Assembly (NCBI GenBank): GCA_018713115.1
Contig: DVFS01000048.1
Coordinates: 1-64,000 of the forward strand
DNA from: Candidatus Galligastranaerophilus faecipullorum
GTDB lineage: Bacteria; Cyanobacteriota; Vampirovibrionia; Gastranaerophilales; Gastranaerophilaceae
Length of the DNA stretch: 64,000 nt
Reading direction: 5' to 3'
The position numbers were made by a program, and so were the translations under genes. Below, piece after piece: positions 17,924-26,201 of this stretch (position 1 is the first letter of the stretch; the number at the start of each line of letters is the position of its first letter). The notes beneath the pieces are model-generated. The model was not told where the DNA came from. It searched no databases and saw only the letters and a program-made list of their open reading frames with translations.

Positions 17924-18645
17924 TTCAACCTCGTTACAATGTTTGAAATTCCAGCCGTTACAGCATTTGGAGCTTTAAATATTAAATCCCCGAGGCTTAC
18001 AAGTTTGTATTTTTTTTCTTTAAAATATTTAAACTCTCTATCGCTAAATCCGCCCTCGGGGCCCGTCAGCACGTATATGGAACAGGTTTTATCAATTATT
18101 TTATCTGCCTCATCCATATCAAACTCCGCATACTTCTCCGCAAAAACAATAACGTTTTGCCCGTTAATTTGTCCAAGCATTTCTTTAATATCTAAAACCT
18201 CATTCACCCTTGCAAAATTTGCCCTCTCACACTGTTTTGAAGTTTCATCCGCGATTTTCTGCCATCTTTGCACCTTTGAACACACGTTTTTATACGAAAC
18301 GGCACAGTTATCACTGATTACGGGATATATAACATCAACCCCGCACTGCACGGCATTTGAAATCAAAAGACTCTGTGCGTCCTGCTTGAGTACACACTGA
18401 ATCAAATGAAGCGGGTAAGGGAGTTTTCTTTTTGACGGATAAAAGTCAAGCACACGCGCCTCAAGCAATATGTTTGAAACATTCTTAACAACCGTTTCAT
18501 ACTGAATCTCATTTTCATCTATAAACTTCAGCTTCTCTCCGATTCTGACCCTGAGTGATAATACAAGATGTTTCAAAAGCTCCTTATCCGAAACTTCGAT
18601 AATTGAGTCTTTAATATTGTCCGATTGTATAAAAAAATGAGGCAT
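17920..18645 (-). CDS. rsmE: 16S rRNA m3U1498 methyltransferase
   Basis: A 241-residue SPOUT-class methyltransferase. An N-terminal PUA-like domain (HFFIQSDNIKDSIIEVSDKE) precedes the knotted SAM-binding fold with LTGPEGGFSDREFKYFKEK (about 190) and LGDLIFKAPNAVTAG (about 215), in place of the more usual LGxRILRxETA. It methylates N3 of U1498 in 16S rRNA. First gene of a two-gene unit with cca. Confidence 0.93.
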   Translation of the reverse strand: MPHFFIQSDNIKDSIIEVSDKELLKHLVLSLRVRIGEKLKFIDENEIQYETVVKNVSNILLEARVLDFYPSKRKLPYPLHLIQCVLKQDAQSLLISNAVQCGVDVIYPVISDNCAVSYKNVCSKVQRWQKIADETSKQCERANFARVNEVLDIKEMLGQINGQNVIVFAEKYAEFDMDEADKIIDKTCSIYVLTGPEGGFSDREFKYFKEKKYKLVSLGDLIFKAPNAVTAGISNIVTRLK

Positions 18646-18689
18646 AGCAAGGTAATTTTAGCATAAAAATCAATTTTTCTACACCATTT

Positions 18690-18810
18690 GTATGATATTC
18701 AAACAAATGCTTTAAAGGACGAAAAGCCCGAAGGCAAAAGGGTTTTCAGGCAAATCTGCAACTTTGGTATAAGAAAACCAAACTAAAGTATAGAAAAATT
18801 TGTTCGTTGA
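18690..18810 (+). promoter_or_regulatory. long structured leader upstream of flagellin
   Basis: The 196-bp gap before flagellin contains GAAAAGCCC (about 18720) pairing with GGGTTTTC (about 18746), leaving one bulged base, and TTGGT/ACCAA (about 18764-18781) as a second hairpin. TAAA at about 18785, with 15 bases to TTCGTTGA, loosely resembles a sigma-28 promoter (4 of 8 in the -10). I recognise no known riboswitch family. Confidence 0.4.
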
Positions 18811-18841
18811 TGTTTGTGTGGAAAAAACTTAGGAGAGAAAA

Positions 18842-19768
18842 ATGGCAATTTCAGTAAACACAAACGTACCATCACTAATTGCCCAGAACAGCCTTAACAG
18901 ATCACTGAGTGCTATGGAAAAAGCAATGCAGCAGCTCACAACAGGCAAAAGAATTAACAATGCCGGCGATGACGCAGCAGGTCTTGTAATTTCCGAAAAC
19001 ATGAAGGTTCAAATTAACGGCTCAAACAAGGCAATGGACAACGTGCAAGATGCACAAAACTTTGCAGCGGTAGCAGAAGGCGGCATGATTACAATCGGCG
19101 ACCACCTGCAAAGAATTAACGAGCTTTTGATTCAGGGTGCAAACGACACAAACAGCACCGAATCCAGAAAAGCAATTCTTGTTGAAATCAAGCAAAGGCT
19201 TGACGACATCAATGTCATCTCGCAGGCAACGCAGTTTAACGGAAGAACTATGCTTGATGGCAGCTTTGACCCTAACGATCCCGACAAGCAGTTTATTGTC
19301 CAGATAGGGCCATACTCGGATACGGCAAATCCGGATAATCCCCTTAACACAATTGACATCTCTGGTGCTTTTGCCGACTGTCACATCTCGGTTCTCGGCA
19401 TAGGCACAACAACAGACAGCGGCGCGGTTAACGGCATTATGCTTCCGCCCGAACTGGACCCTGATGATCCGGCCTTCGACCCGACAGGCGACAACTTCAG
19501 GCTCTATATGGATACCATTCAGGCGGCAGTAGGCACCGTAACAGATGCCAGGGGTTTGCTCGGCGGCTACTTAAACAGAATGACGGCAAATTATGACAAC
19601 CTGAGTATTATGGTTGAAAACCTGACTACCGCAAAATCAAGAATCACAGACACCGACGTTGCGGAAGCAAGCTCTGAAATGATTAAACAGCAAATACTTG
19701 AACAGGTATCAGGCTCTATGCTTACTCAGGCCAACCAGCTTCCTTCTCTGGCATTAAGCCTCATATAG
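18842..19768 (+). CDS. fliC: flagellin
   Basis: A 308-residue filament subunit. Conserved D0/D1 ends are clear: MAISVNTNVPSLIAQNSLNR at the start, LTTGKRINNAGDDAAGLVIS (about 32-51), and at the C-terminus DTDVAEASSEMIKQQILEQV. The central part is short and acidic with little D2/D3 material. LQRINELLIQGAND (about 88) corresponds to the region bound by animal TLR5 and keeps R, E, L and Q of the epitope. No signal peptide, as expected for export by the flagellar type III system. AGGAGAG precedes the ATG. It is a monocistronic gene followed by a large hairpin. Confidence 0.97.
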   Translation: MAISVNTNVPSLIAQNSLNRSLSAMEKAMQQLTTGKRINNAGDDAAGLVISENMKVQINGSNKAMDNVQDAQNFAAVAEGGMITIGDHLQRINELLIQGANDTNSTESRKAILVEIKQRLDDINVISQATQFNGRTMLDGSFDPNDPDKQFIVQIGPYSDTANPDNPLNTIDISGAFADCHISVLGIGTTTDSGAVNGIMLPPELDPDDPAFDPTGDNFRLYMDTIQAAVGTVTDARGLLGGYLNRMTANYDNLSIMVENLTTAKSRITDTDVAEASSEMIKQQILEQVSGSMLTQANQLPSLALSLI

Positions 19769-19833
19769 TAAATAACTGACAATTTATACACGGCACATAA
19801 GAAATTAACCCTAATTTCTCTCCATAAAGCACA

Positions 19834-19884
19834 CGCAAATGCGCATTTATAAACCTTTAAAAAGGTGCAAATGCGTATTTGCGC
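19834..19884 (+). terminator. large hairpin after flagellin
   Basis: CGCAAATGCGCATTT (19834-19848) pairs with AAATGCGTATTTGCG (19869-19883), with one G-U type mismatch and an inner ACCTTT/AAAGGT stem (19853-19866). There is no T tract, so it more likely protects the mRNA 3' end or binds a protein than acts as a simple terminator. Confidence 0.6.
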
Positions 19885-19961
19885 ATATCCGATAAAGATT
19901 ATGTTAAGGGCGCCTTATTTTGTGCTAATATTGTATTAAGTTAGTATCGGGAGATGAAAAA

Positions 19962-21086
19962 ATGATACCTATTATCGATTCAAAAAGACAGTATGCCGCG
20001 GTAGGCACGGAAGTTGAAAAAGAAGTTATAGAAGTTCTAAGGAGCGGTTCATACATTCTTGGTAAAAATTGTAAAGCCTTTGAAGAAGAAATAGCAAAAT
20101 TCTTAGGCTGCAACCATGCGCTTACTTTAAACAGCGGAACAGATGCTCTGCATCTTGCGCTTCGCGCTTTGGATATAGGCCCCGGAGATGAAGTTATTAC
20201 GGTTGCGTTTACTTTCGTTGCAACAACCGAAGCTATAGGAATTGTCGGAGCCAAACCTGTTTTTGCAGACATTGACCCCGATACGTTTAATATTGACGTT
20301 AATGAAATTGAATCCAAAATTACACCCAGAACAAAAGCCATTCTGCCTGTCCACCTTTACGGACAGCCTTGTAATATGGATGTGATTATGGATATTGCAA
20401 AAAGGCATGATTTATTTGTAATAGAAGACGCCTGTCAGGCAATCGGCGCAGAGTATAAAGGCAAAAAAGTCGGCACATTCGGCGATATCGGCTGCTTTAG
20501 CTTTTACCCGACCAAAAATCTCGGCACAATGGGCGACGGCGGACTTGTCACAACAAACAGCGAATTTCTTAAAAACCGCATAACCGCACTCAGAAACCAC
20601 GGCGGAGCGGTACGCTATTATCATGATGAAATAGGTGTTAATTCAAGACTGGACGAAGTTCAGGCGGCAATCTTAAGAGTAAAATTAAAATACATTAACG
20701 AATGGAATAAAAAAAGACGCGAGCATGCCGCTTTCTACAACGAACTTTTTAAAGATGCAAAAGACATCGTAACACCTGTAGAACTTGATGATACATACTG
20801 TGTTTACCACCAGTACACCGTAAAAGTTCCCAATCGCGACGAAGTTCACAAACTCCTGCAGGAAAAAGGCATAGGTGCCATGATTTACTATCCTGTTCCC
20901 CTGCACCTGCAAAAAGTTCACGCACACCTTGGTTTAAAAGAAGGTTTACTGCCTCATACAGAGAAAAATACCAAGCTCGTGCTCTCACTTCCCATGTTTG
21001 CGGAAATTACGGAAGATGAGCAAAGGACAGTTGCAAAAACGCTTATCGAATGCGTTGAAAAAGTAAAAAACAAAGCAAGTGTTTAA
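19962..21086 (+). CDS. DegT/DnrJ/EryC1-family sugar aminotransferase
   Basis: A 374-residue PLP-dependent aminotransferase acting on nucleotide-linked keto-sugars. [20 protein letters not shown] (about 56) binds PLP phosphate, [20 protein letters not shown] (about 153) has the cofactor Asp, and the Schiff-base Lys is in [16 protein letters not shown] (about 184). [12 protein letters not shown] and [10 protein letters not shown] follow. The product sugar could enter LPS, capsule or flagellin glycosylation; the position directly behind flagellin makes the last worth testing. No other sugar-nucleotide genes are adjacent. Confidence 0.92.
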   Translation: MIPIIDSKRQYAAVGTEVEKEVIEVLRSGSYILGKNCKAFEEEIAKFLGCNHALTLNSGTDALHLALRALDIGPGDEVITVAFTFVATTEAIGIVGAKPVFADIDPDTFNIDVNEIESKITPRTKAILPVHLYGQPCNMDVIMDIAKRHDLFVIEDACQAIGAEYKGKKVGTFGDIGCFSFYPTKNLGTMGDGGLVTTNSEFLKNRITALRNHGGAVRYYHDEIGVNSRLDEVQAAILRVKLKYINEWNKKRREHAAFYNELFKDAKDIVTPVELDDTYCVYHQYTVKVPNRDEVHKLLQEKGIGAMIYYPVPLHLQKVHAHLGLKEGLLPHTEKNTKLVLSLPMFAEITEDEQRTVAKTLIECVEKVKNKASV

Positions 21087-21111
21087 ACGGAATAAAATAT
21101 AAAATAAAAAT

Positions 21112-21140
21112 AAAACCGCTCAATCAAAGGGCGGTTTTTT
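21112..21140. terminator. bidirectional terminator
   Basis: AAAACCGC (21112-21119) pairs with GCGGTTTT (21131-21138), followed by more Ts. It serves the converging aminotransferase and dehydratase-activator genes. Confidence 0.85.
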
Positions 21141-21162
21141 TAAAACGCGAATTAATAAAAAA

Positions 21163-22170
21163 CTATCCTATATCCCATCTGCCGCAGGTGCCGCCCCAGC
21201 GCGCAATAAGATTACCCTTGACATCTGTTATCTTATGCGCTTCACCCGGTTTTAGAGGCTCAATATCACCCTCAACGATTGATATTACTTCGCAGTTGTT
21301 TGAACACCCGTCACATGTGCACGTAACGGAGTTAAAGTGCATATCTTTTGTCTGCCAGCCTTTAAATTTAGTCTGATCACCCGTAAATTGATGATGCTCC
21401 ATAGCAAGCAATGCCGCCCCTATTGCGCCCATGGTCTGATGGTTCGGAGGCACAACAATCTCACAGCCCAGAGCCTCTTCAAATGCTTTTACCATGCCTC
21501 TATTTGTAGCAACACCGCCCTGGAAAGTGACAATCGGCAAGAGCTCCTTGCCTAATGCAAGATTTGATAAGTAGTTTCTCACAAGAGCCTGGCAAAGACC
21601 GTATAATAAATCTTCAACAGGATACCCGAGCTGCTGCTTGTGAATCAAATCCGATTCCGCAAAAACGCCGCAGCGCCCTGCAATCCTTGCAGGAGAGGAA
21701 GATTGGAGCGCAATAGAGCCAAAATCCTCAATTTTGACATTAAGTCTGCCTGCCTGCTGGTCAAGGAAACTTCCCGTACCTGCGGCACAAACGGTATTCA
21801 TGGCAAAGTCCGTTACAATACCGTCCCTTAAAATAATAATTTTACTGTCCTGTCCGCCTATTTCAAGAATGGTCTGAACTCCGGGGACTATAACCGAGGC
21901 AGCTACGGCATGCGCGGTTATTTCATTTTTGATAACATCCGCACCTACAAGCGCTCCTGCAAGGTTTCTGCCGCTTCCTGTTGTTCCGACCGAGCAGACT
22001 TCATACTCGCAGAGTGATTTCTTTAAAAGTTCATCCAGACCATGCTGCACTGCCTTTACGGGCTGGCCCGATGTACGCAGCATGTAAGAGTCAATGTATT
22101 TTCCGTTTTCATCTATTACGGCCAGCTTTGTTGTAACCGAACCGACATCTATTCCTAAATATACTTTCAT
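21163..22170 (-). CDS. BadF/HgdC-type ATPase (2-hydroxyacyl-CoA dehydratase activator-like)
   Basis: About 335 residues of the ASKHA fold. LGIDVGSVTTKLAVID at the start is the phosphate-1 loop, TTGSGRN follows, GGQDSKIIILRDG (about 112) and NTVCAAGTGSFLDQQAGRL (about 128) supply the bridging [4Fe-4S] Cys, and RCGVFAESDLIHKQQLG (about 166) the second Cys. Activators inject electrons into 2-hydroxyacyl-CoA dehydratases. An extra Cys-rich tail (CTCDGCSNNCEV, about 291) is seen in stand-alone homologues. No dehydratase subunits are nearby, so the partner is unknown. The ATG at 22170 is preferred over the upstream TTG, though neither has a clear ribosome site. Confidence 0.85.
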   Translation of the reverse strand: MKVYLGIDVGSVTTKLAVIDENGKYIDSYMLRTSGQPVKAVQHGLDELLKKSLCEYEVCSVGTTGSGRNLAGALVGADVIKNEITAHAVAASVIVPGVQTILEIGGQDSKIIILRDGIVTDFAMNTVCAAGTGSFLDQQAGRLNVKIEDFGSIALQSSSPARIAGRCGVFAESDLIHKQQLGYPVEDLLYGLCQALVRNYLSNLALGKELLPIVTFQGGVATNRGMVKAFEEALGCEIVVPPNHQTMGAIGAALLAMEHHQFTGDQTKFKGWQTKDMHFNSVTCTCDGCSNNCEVISIVEGDIEPLKPGEAHKITDVKGNLIARWGGTCGRWDIG

Positions 22171-22201
22171 ATTAAGGATTTTAAAACAAACAAAAAACAA
22201 A

Positions 22202-22233
22202 ATAAAGCGCTCTTAATTTAAAAGCGCTTTATT
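22202..22233 (-). terminator. terminator after rubrerythrin
   Basis: AAAGCGCT and AGCGCTTT form a perfect 8-bp stem between rubrerythrin and the activator gene, followed on the minus strand by a T-rich run. Confidence 0.75.
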
Positions 22234-22259
22234 TAACCTCAAAAAGAGGAACATGACAT

Positions 22260-22844
22260 TTAGTAGTTCTTGGGATAAACTTCAAAATACGCCCTGGAGT
22301 GTAAACAGGCAGGGCAGGCATAGGGCGCTTCTTTTCCTAAATAAGGATAGCCGCATTTTCTGCACTTCCATAATACCGGCTCATCTTTTTTAAAAATTTT
22401 ATTATTTTCAAGATTTTCCCGCAATGTCCTGTAGCGTTCTTCATGCGCTTTCTCGGATTGAATAACGGCTTCAAAGCATGCTCCTATTGAATCAAAGCCT
22501 TCTTCACGCGCAATTCTTGCAAATTCGGGATAAAGACATGTATTTTCTTCATGTTCGCCCTCTATTGAGTATTCAAGGTTGGCGGCAGTATCGCTTAAAC
22601 CGGTAGGATACGCAACATCTGAAAGTTCAACAGGGATATTGTCTTTACCTAAAAAACGGAAAAATCTTTTGGCATGCATTTTCTCGTTATCGGCAGTCTC
22701 AAGAAAAATCGCCGCAATTTGTTCGTATCCTTCTTCTTTTGCCGCTTTTGCGTAATAGGTATAGCGGTTTCTTGCCATAGCTTCACCCGCAAATGCCTTC
22801 ATAAGATTACTCTGGGTTTTTGTTCCCTCCAGTTCCTGTTTCAT
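22260..22844 (-). CDS. rbr: rubrerythrin
   Basis: A 194-residue peroxide-reducing protein of anaerobes. The diiron four-helix bundle ligands are seen in KAFAGEAMARNRY (E near 20), ETADNEKMHAKRF (ExxxH near 53), EGEHEENTCLYPEF (about 95) and QSEKAHEERY (ExxH near 128). The C-terminal rubredoxin-like site has two Cys pairs, WKCRKCGY and YACPACLH (about 160 and 175). AAGGAGA precedes the ATG. It indicates exposure to oxygen or peroxide in an otherwise anaerobic lifestyle. Monocistronic with its own terminator. Confidence 0.96.
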   Translation of the reverse strand: MKQELEGTKTQSNLMKAFAGEAMARNRYTYYAKAAKEEGYEQIAAIFLETADNEKMHAKRFFRFLGKDNIPVELSDVAYPTGLSDTAANLEYSIEGEHEENTCLYPEFARIAREEGFDSIGACFEAVIQSEKAHEERYRTLRENLENNKIFKKDEPVLWKCRKCGYPYLGKEAPYACPACLHSRAYFEVYPKNY

Positions 22845-22853
22845 TTTTTCTCC

Positions 22854-22880
22854 TTCTTTGTTTTCTTTGCAAACAAAGAA
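22854..22880. promoter_or_regulatory. inverted repeat in the rubrerythrin leader
   Basis: TTCTTTGTTT (22854-22863), a 7-base spacer, and AAACAAAGAA (22871-22880) form perfect 10-bp arms ending just upstream of the rbr ribosome site. It could be an operator or an mRNA hairpin limiting translation. It does not match the PerR box I know. Confidence 0.45.
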
Positions 22881-23024
22881 TAAAATACAAAAACGCTCCG
22901 CACAATTAGTCCTCCGGCCGTTTCAAAGGTTAAACAACTACCTTAATGTTTTTTAACAAAAAGTTTAAGTTGTGGCAATTTTTTTTAAAGTATATACTTT
23001 TTATATATAAGAATTGAGGAATTT

Positions 23025-24017
23025 ATGTCAGTAAATAAACCGGAACTTATGAATATCGTTTCCAATACAGGCAGCACAAACAGTGCCGCAGGCAATACAT
23101 CCGCACAGGAAACACAGAGTGCTGCCGCAGCTGCAAATACTCAAACACAAAGCGAAGATGAGTATATGAGCCTTGATTTATCTTCAGCAAGTACAGAAGA
23201 TCTTGCAGCCTTGCTTGAAGAAAATCAGAAAAGCCAGAGCGAGCTTGTAAAAGAACAGTATGAACTGATGATAGCCCAGATTCAAATGGAAATTCAAGAA
23301 ACAAGACGTCAAAGAACTTCTCTTATGCAGGAGATACAAACTGCCGCAAGAAGCGAGGACGGCTATGACGCAGGAAACGCATTTTCGGAAGTTTCAAAAA
23401 TAAATTCCACTCTTGAAAAATTAAACAGCCAGCTTCTAAGCACAATAACCGAATATCAAATGCAAATGCAGCAGCTTGCAATTCAAGCAAAACAAACCGA
23501 ACTGCAGCTTACGGCAATGGCAAGCAGTGCTGCCGGGGCATCGGCCGCAGGCACGTCAACATCAACGGGCACAGCAGGTTCATCGGGCACATCCGGCACG
23601 GGAAAAATAACTTCAAATCTTGACGGTTCAACAGCGCAAATAGATTCTCTTATTGAAAAATATGCAAATGAAGCGGGACTTGATCCTAATTTTGTAAAAG
23701 CCGTGGTTAAAGCAGAATCAAGCTTTAATCCCAATGCAACATCTTCCTGCGGTGCACAGGGTTTAATGCAGCTTATGCCCGCAACCGCAGCAAGCCTCGG
23801 GGTAAGCAATGCATACGACCCCGAACAAAACATAAAAGGCGGCGTTAAGTACTTAAAACAAATGTACGACCAGTTCGGCAGCTACGATTTAGCCCTTGCG
23901 GCATATAATGCAGGCCCCGGAGCCGTTCAAAAATACGGCGGCATACCGCCCTACAGCGAAACTCAAAATTATGTCAAGAAAATAAACCAGTTCTGGAACG
24001 AGTATAAAAACGCATAA
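23025..24017 (+). CDS. lytic transglycosylase (SLT domain) with N-terminal coiled coil
   Basis: 330 residues. Residues 1-60 are Ser/Thr/Ala/Gln-rich and disordered, about 65-160 form a coiled coil (QSELVKEQYELMIAQIQMEI), then a Gly/Ser/Thr linker to about 200. The SLT/goose-lysozyme-like domain (about 210-325) has the catalytic Glu in KAVVKAESSFNPNA, then GAQGLMQLMPATA and AAYNAGPGAVQKYGG. It cleaves peptidoglycan glycan strands. No signal peptide is present, so export by a specialised route such as the flagellar type III system is likely (inference). The next gene has the same plan with a different catalytic domain. Confidence 0.9.
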   Translation: MSVNKPELMNIVSNTGSTNSAAGNTSAQETQSAAAAANTQTQSEDEYMSLDLSSASTEDLAALLEENQKSQSELVKEQYELMIAQIQMEIQETRRQRTSLMQEIQTAARSEDGYDAGNAFSEVSKINSTLEKLNSQLLSTITEYQMQMQQLAIQAKQTELQLTAMASSAAGASAAGTSTSTGTAGSSGTSGTGKITSNLDGSTAQIDSLIEKYANEAGLDPNFVKAVVKAESSFNPNATSSCGAQGLMQLMPATAASLGVSNAYDPEQNIKGGVKYLKQMYDQFGSYDLALAAYNAGPGAVQKYGGIPPYSETQNYVKKINQFWNEYKNA

Positions 24018-24065
24018 TTAAAGTATAGAAAACTTATGCCGATATAAATAAAAAAAGGAACAAAG

Positions 24066-24953
24066 ATGTCAATAAACTCAATTAACCCCAATGACCCGAT
24101 ATACAAAGCAAGTGCTTCCGGCACATCTGCACAGAACAGCGCTGCAGACAGTATTACCCAAACATCCGCACTTACATCCGAAGACTCTCTTCAATCGGCA
24201 CAATTAAGCGATGGCGGTTCATTTGACCTTAACAGCATGGAAAATATGAATGCCATGGAGCAGCACAGACAAATAATGAAACAGCTCCAGGAAGAACTAA
24301 ACTCCATAAGGCAGCAAAAACAAAGCCTTATAAGTCAGATGGCTTTTGTTGAAGATGCAGATGAAAGACAGTCGATATCATCCGAACTTAAAGATTTAAA
24401 TAAACAGGCGGATTCTGTTTATATGGACATTGTTAAAGAGCTTCAAAACTATAACAATACTTTAACAGAGCTAATCTCGGGAACGGTAAAACAAAAAGTC
24501 GAAGAATCATCGGTTATTCAAGGTATACAAAGTTCTTCAATATCACCCTCGGCCCTGCAGACAACACTTGACGGGTACAATGCCCAGGCAGGACAAAAGA
24601 TTGCACAGTCGGCACACACTGTAGACGGTACGACAGGATGGTGTCTAAAGGGTGTAAACGATTCACTGCAAAGAGTTTACGGCAAAAGACTTTCATACAA
24701 CAGTGCCTATCAGGCAATTCCCGAGCTGCAAAGCGGTCAGGGCATGGGCGAACATTTCCGCGAAGTAAGTGTTTCAAGAGATGAACTCTCCTCGCTTCCG
24801 GCAGGTGCAATTGTAGTATGGGAAGCAAGTCCGGGACATGAGCACGGTCATATTTCAATAGCTCTTGGCGACGGAAGAGAATCAAGCGACCATATAACAT
24901 CTCAAATGACAAGCCGCGACGCGAATTTCCATGTGTTTATTCCCGTATCATAA
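24066..24953 (+). CDS. CHAP-like cell-wall amidase/peptidase with N-terminal coiled coil
   Basis: 295 residues with the same layout as its neighbour: a polar Ser/Gln-rich start, a coiled coil (about 60-140, HRQIMKQLQEELNSIRQQKQ), a linker, then a C-terminal domain. The latter has Cys in TTGWCLKGVNDSLQRV (about 194) and His in EHGHISIALGDGRES (about 265), with PAGAIVVWEA between. This is the Cys-His arrangement of CHAP/NlpC-type peptidoglycan amidases or endopeptidases. No signal peptide. It lies 48 bp after the transglycosylase, probably in one transcript. The domain call is from motif layout, so moderate. Confidence 0.7.
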   Translation: MSINSINPNDPIYKASASGTSAQNSAADSITQTSALTSEDSLQSAQLSDGGSFDLNSMENMNAMEQHRQIMKQLQEELNSIRQQKQSLISQMAFVEDADERQSISSELKDLNKQADSVYMDIVKELQNYNNTLTELISGTVKQKVEESSVIQGIQSSSISPSALQTTLDGYNAQAGQKIAQSAHTVDGTTGWCLKGVNDSLQRVYGKRLSYNSAYQAIPELQSGQGMGEHFREVSVSRDELSSLPAGAIVVWEASPGHEHGHISIALGDGRESSDHITSQMTSRDANFHVFIPVS

Positions 24954-25509
24954 TTCTGTTTTCAAAAACAGCCATATCGCAGGGAATATCATATTCATCC
25001 GCGGGAATCTTTTCGCATAAAAAATTTTCGCTGATAGGGATTATTTTTAAAGCGCGGATTTTTTCATTTTTAAAAAATCTGTCATAATACCCCGCGCCGT
25101 AACCCAGACGGTACAAGTGTTTATCGACACACAATGCGGGAGTAAGGATTATATCAAGAACATCAAGAGTGTTCAGAGGCTCCGACAATGGCTCCGGGAT
25201 TGAATATTTATTTTTTTTATAATCATTGCAATGCGGGCAGACAAGAAGTTCATCTCCGCTGCATCTGGGAAAATAAAAATTTTTATCACCGCACTCAAGA
25301 AGCTTAAGAAGATTTATCTCTCCCTTTAAGGGATAAAAAAGCATAACATTTTTTGCTCTTTTAAAAATATCCGAATTTAAAATGTTCTGCACGATTTGTT
25401 TTGAAATTTTATCGATTTGGCCGGAATTTATAAGTTCAAGCCTCAATTCTTTTGCAATTCCTCTTAGAGAAGCCTTATTTTGCGCTGTGTTTAACAGGGA
25501 CTGCCGCAT
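24937..25509 (-). CDS. 5-formyltetrahydrofolate cyclo-ligase
   Basis: About 190 residues. It converts 5-formyl-THF to 5,10-methenyl-THF using ATP. Motifs are KASLRGIAKELR at the start, MLFYPLKGEINL, and the substrate/ATP-binding TPALCVDKHLYRLGYGAGYY (about 133-152) continuing into DRFF. The ATG at 25509 lies inside the 3' end of an upstream small gene (25475-25636), so translation is probably coupled; a GTG at 25518 is an alternative start. The 3' end overlaps the CHAP-like gene by 17 bases in convergent orientation. Confidence 0.9.
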   Translation of the reverse strand: MRQSLLNTAQNKASLRGIAKELRLELINSGQIDKISKQIVQNILNSDIFKRAKNVMLFYPLKGEINLLKLLECGDKNFYFPRCSGDELLVCPHCNDYKKNKYSIPEPLSEPLNTLDVLDIILTPALCVDKHLYRLGYGAGYYDRFFKNEKIRALKIIPISENFLCEKIPADEYDIPCDMAVFENRIMIRE

Positions 25510-25636
25510 ATTTAACACCGATTAAGTCTATCATAAGATGTTTCTTTTCGCTCTTATGTTCTTTTTTGGGCTCTTGAGGCTCCATATCTTCGCTCTGGTA
25601 TGCAATTAAATACCGCATAAAATTTTCACTAAACAT
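25475..25636 (-). CDS. small hypothetical protein (53 aa) upstream of the cyclo-ligase
   Basis: Reads MFSENFMRYLIAYQSEDMEP, then a Lys/Glu-rich stretch (KKEHKSEKKH) and MIDLIGVKYAAVPVKHSAK to a TAA. A very strong ribosome site (AAGGAGGAAG) lies eight bases before the ATG, far better than that of the cyclo-ligase gene it overlaps by 35-44 bases in another frame. This suggests a real small gene or leader peptide driving coupled translation. I do not recognise the family. Confidence 0.65.
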   Translation of the reverse strand: MFSENFMRYLIAYQSEDMEPQEPKKEHKSEKKHLMIDLIGVKYAAVPVKHSAK

Positions 25637-25725
25637 AAATAAACTTCCTCCTTATATTCTAAATAAGGTAAATTTTTTGTTGTTATTGCGCAGGATAAAA
25701 ATCATTTTACAAAAGTTAACTTTTA

Positions 25726-26061
25726 TCAGCCTGCAGGCCAGCCAAACTCTCTTCCCGCCATTACATGTATGTGCAGGTGGAAAACCTCCTGTCCTGCGCC
25801 GCGTCCTGTGTTAATCACCGTGCGATAGTCTTTTATACCGAGTTTTTCCGCTGCCGCCTTAACAGATTCAAGAAGCTCCGCCATAAGAGCAGGGTCGCTA
25901 AGCTCGCGCAGCGACTCTACATGGGCTTTTGGCACCACAAGAAGATGTGTCGGGGCCTGCGGGTTGATATCATTAAATACTACCGTGTTTTTTGATTCAT
26001 AAACAAACTGCGAGGGGATTTCGCCGTTTGCAATTTTGCAAAATATACAATTTTCGCTCAT
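25726..26061 (-). CDS. HIT-family nucleotide-binding protein
   Basis: About 111 residues of the histidine-triad family (HinT-like purine nucleoside phosphoramidase). CIFCKIANGEIPSQFVYE is the typical N-terminus with the two zinc Cys, HLLVVPKAHVESL follows, and the catalytic HLHIHVMAGREFGWPAG closes it. The ATG at 26061 (MSENCIF) is chosen because AAAAGGAA precedes it; an in-frame start seven codons earlier lacks a site. The physiological substrate of bacterial HinT is unclear. Confidence 0.95.
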   Translation of the reverse strand: MSENCIFCKIANGEIPSQFVYESKNTVVFNDINPQAPTHLLVVPKAHVESLRELSDPALMAELLESVKAAAEKLGIKDYRTVINTGRGAGQEVFHLHIHVMAGREFGWPAG

Positions 26062-26201
26062 AAAATTCCTTTTCCAAGTCAAAAGTATTTTAGCACATAT
26101 TGATGTTTTTAAACTATTTTTTTAAGTTTTATGTAGTTTTGGCGGATTAATTGTATTATAATTATTATCAGGGGATGATTTTTATCAATTAAGAGGAAGT
26201 T

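Noticed and set aside
18705..18760. Cyclic-di-GMP-I riboswitch before flagellin (GGACGAAAAGCC resembles GGACGCAAAGCC)
   Set aside because: The conserved GGGCAAA stem normally found upstream of that segment and the later GGTAGCCGGGTTACC-type segment are missing.
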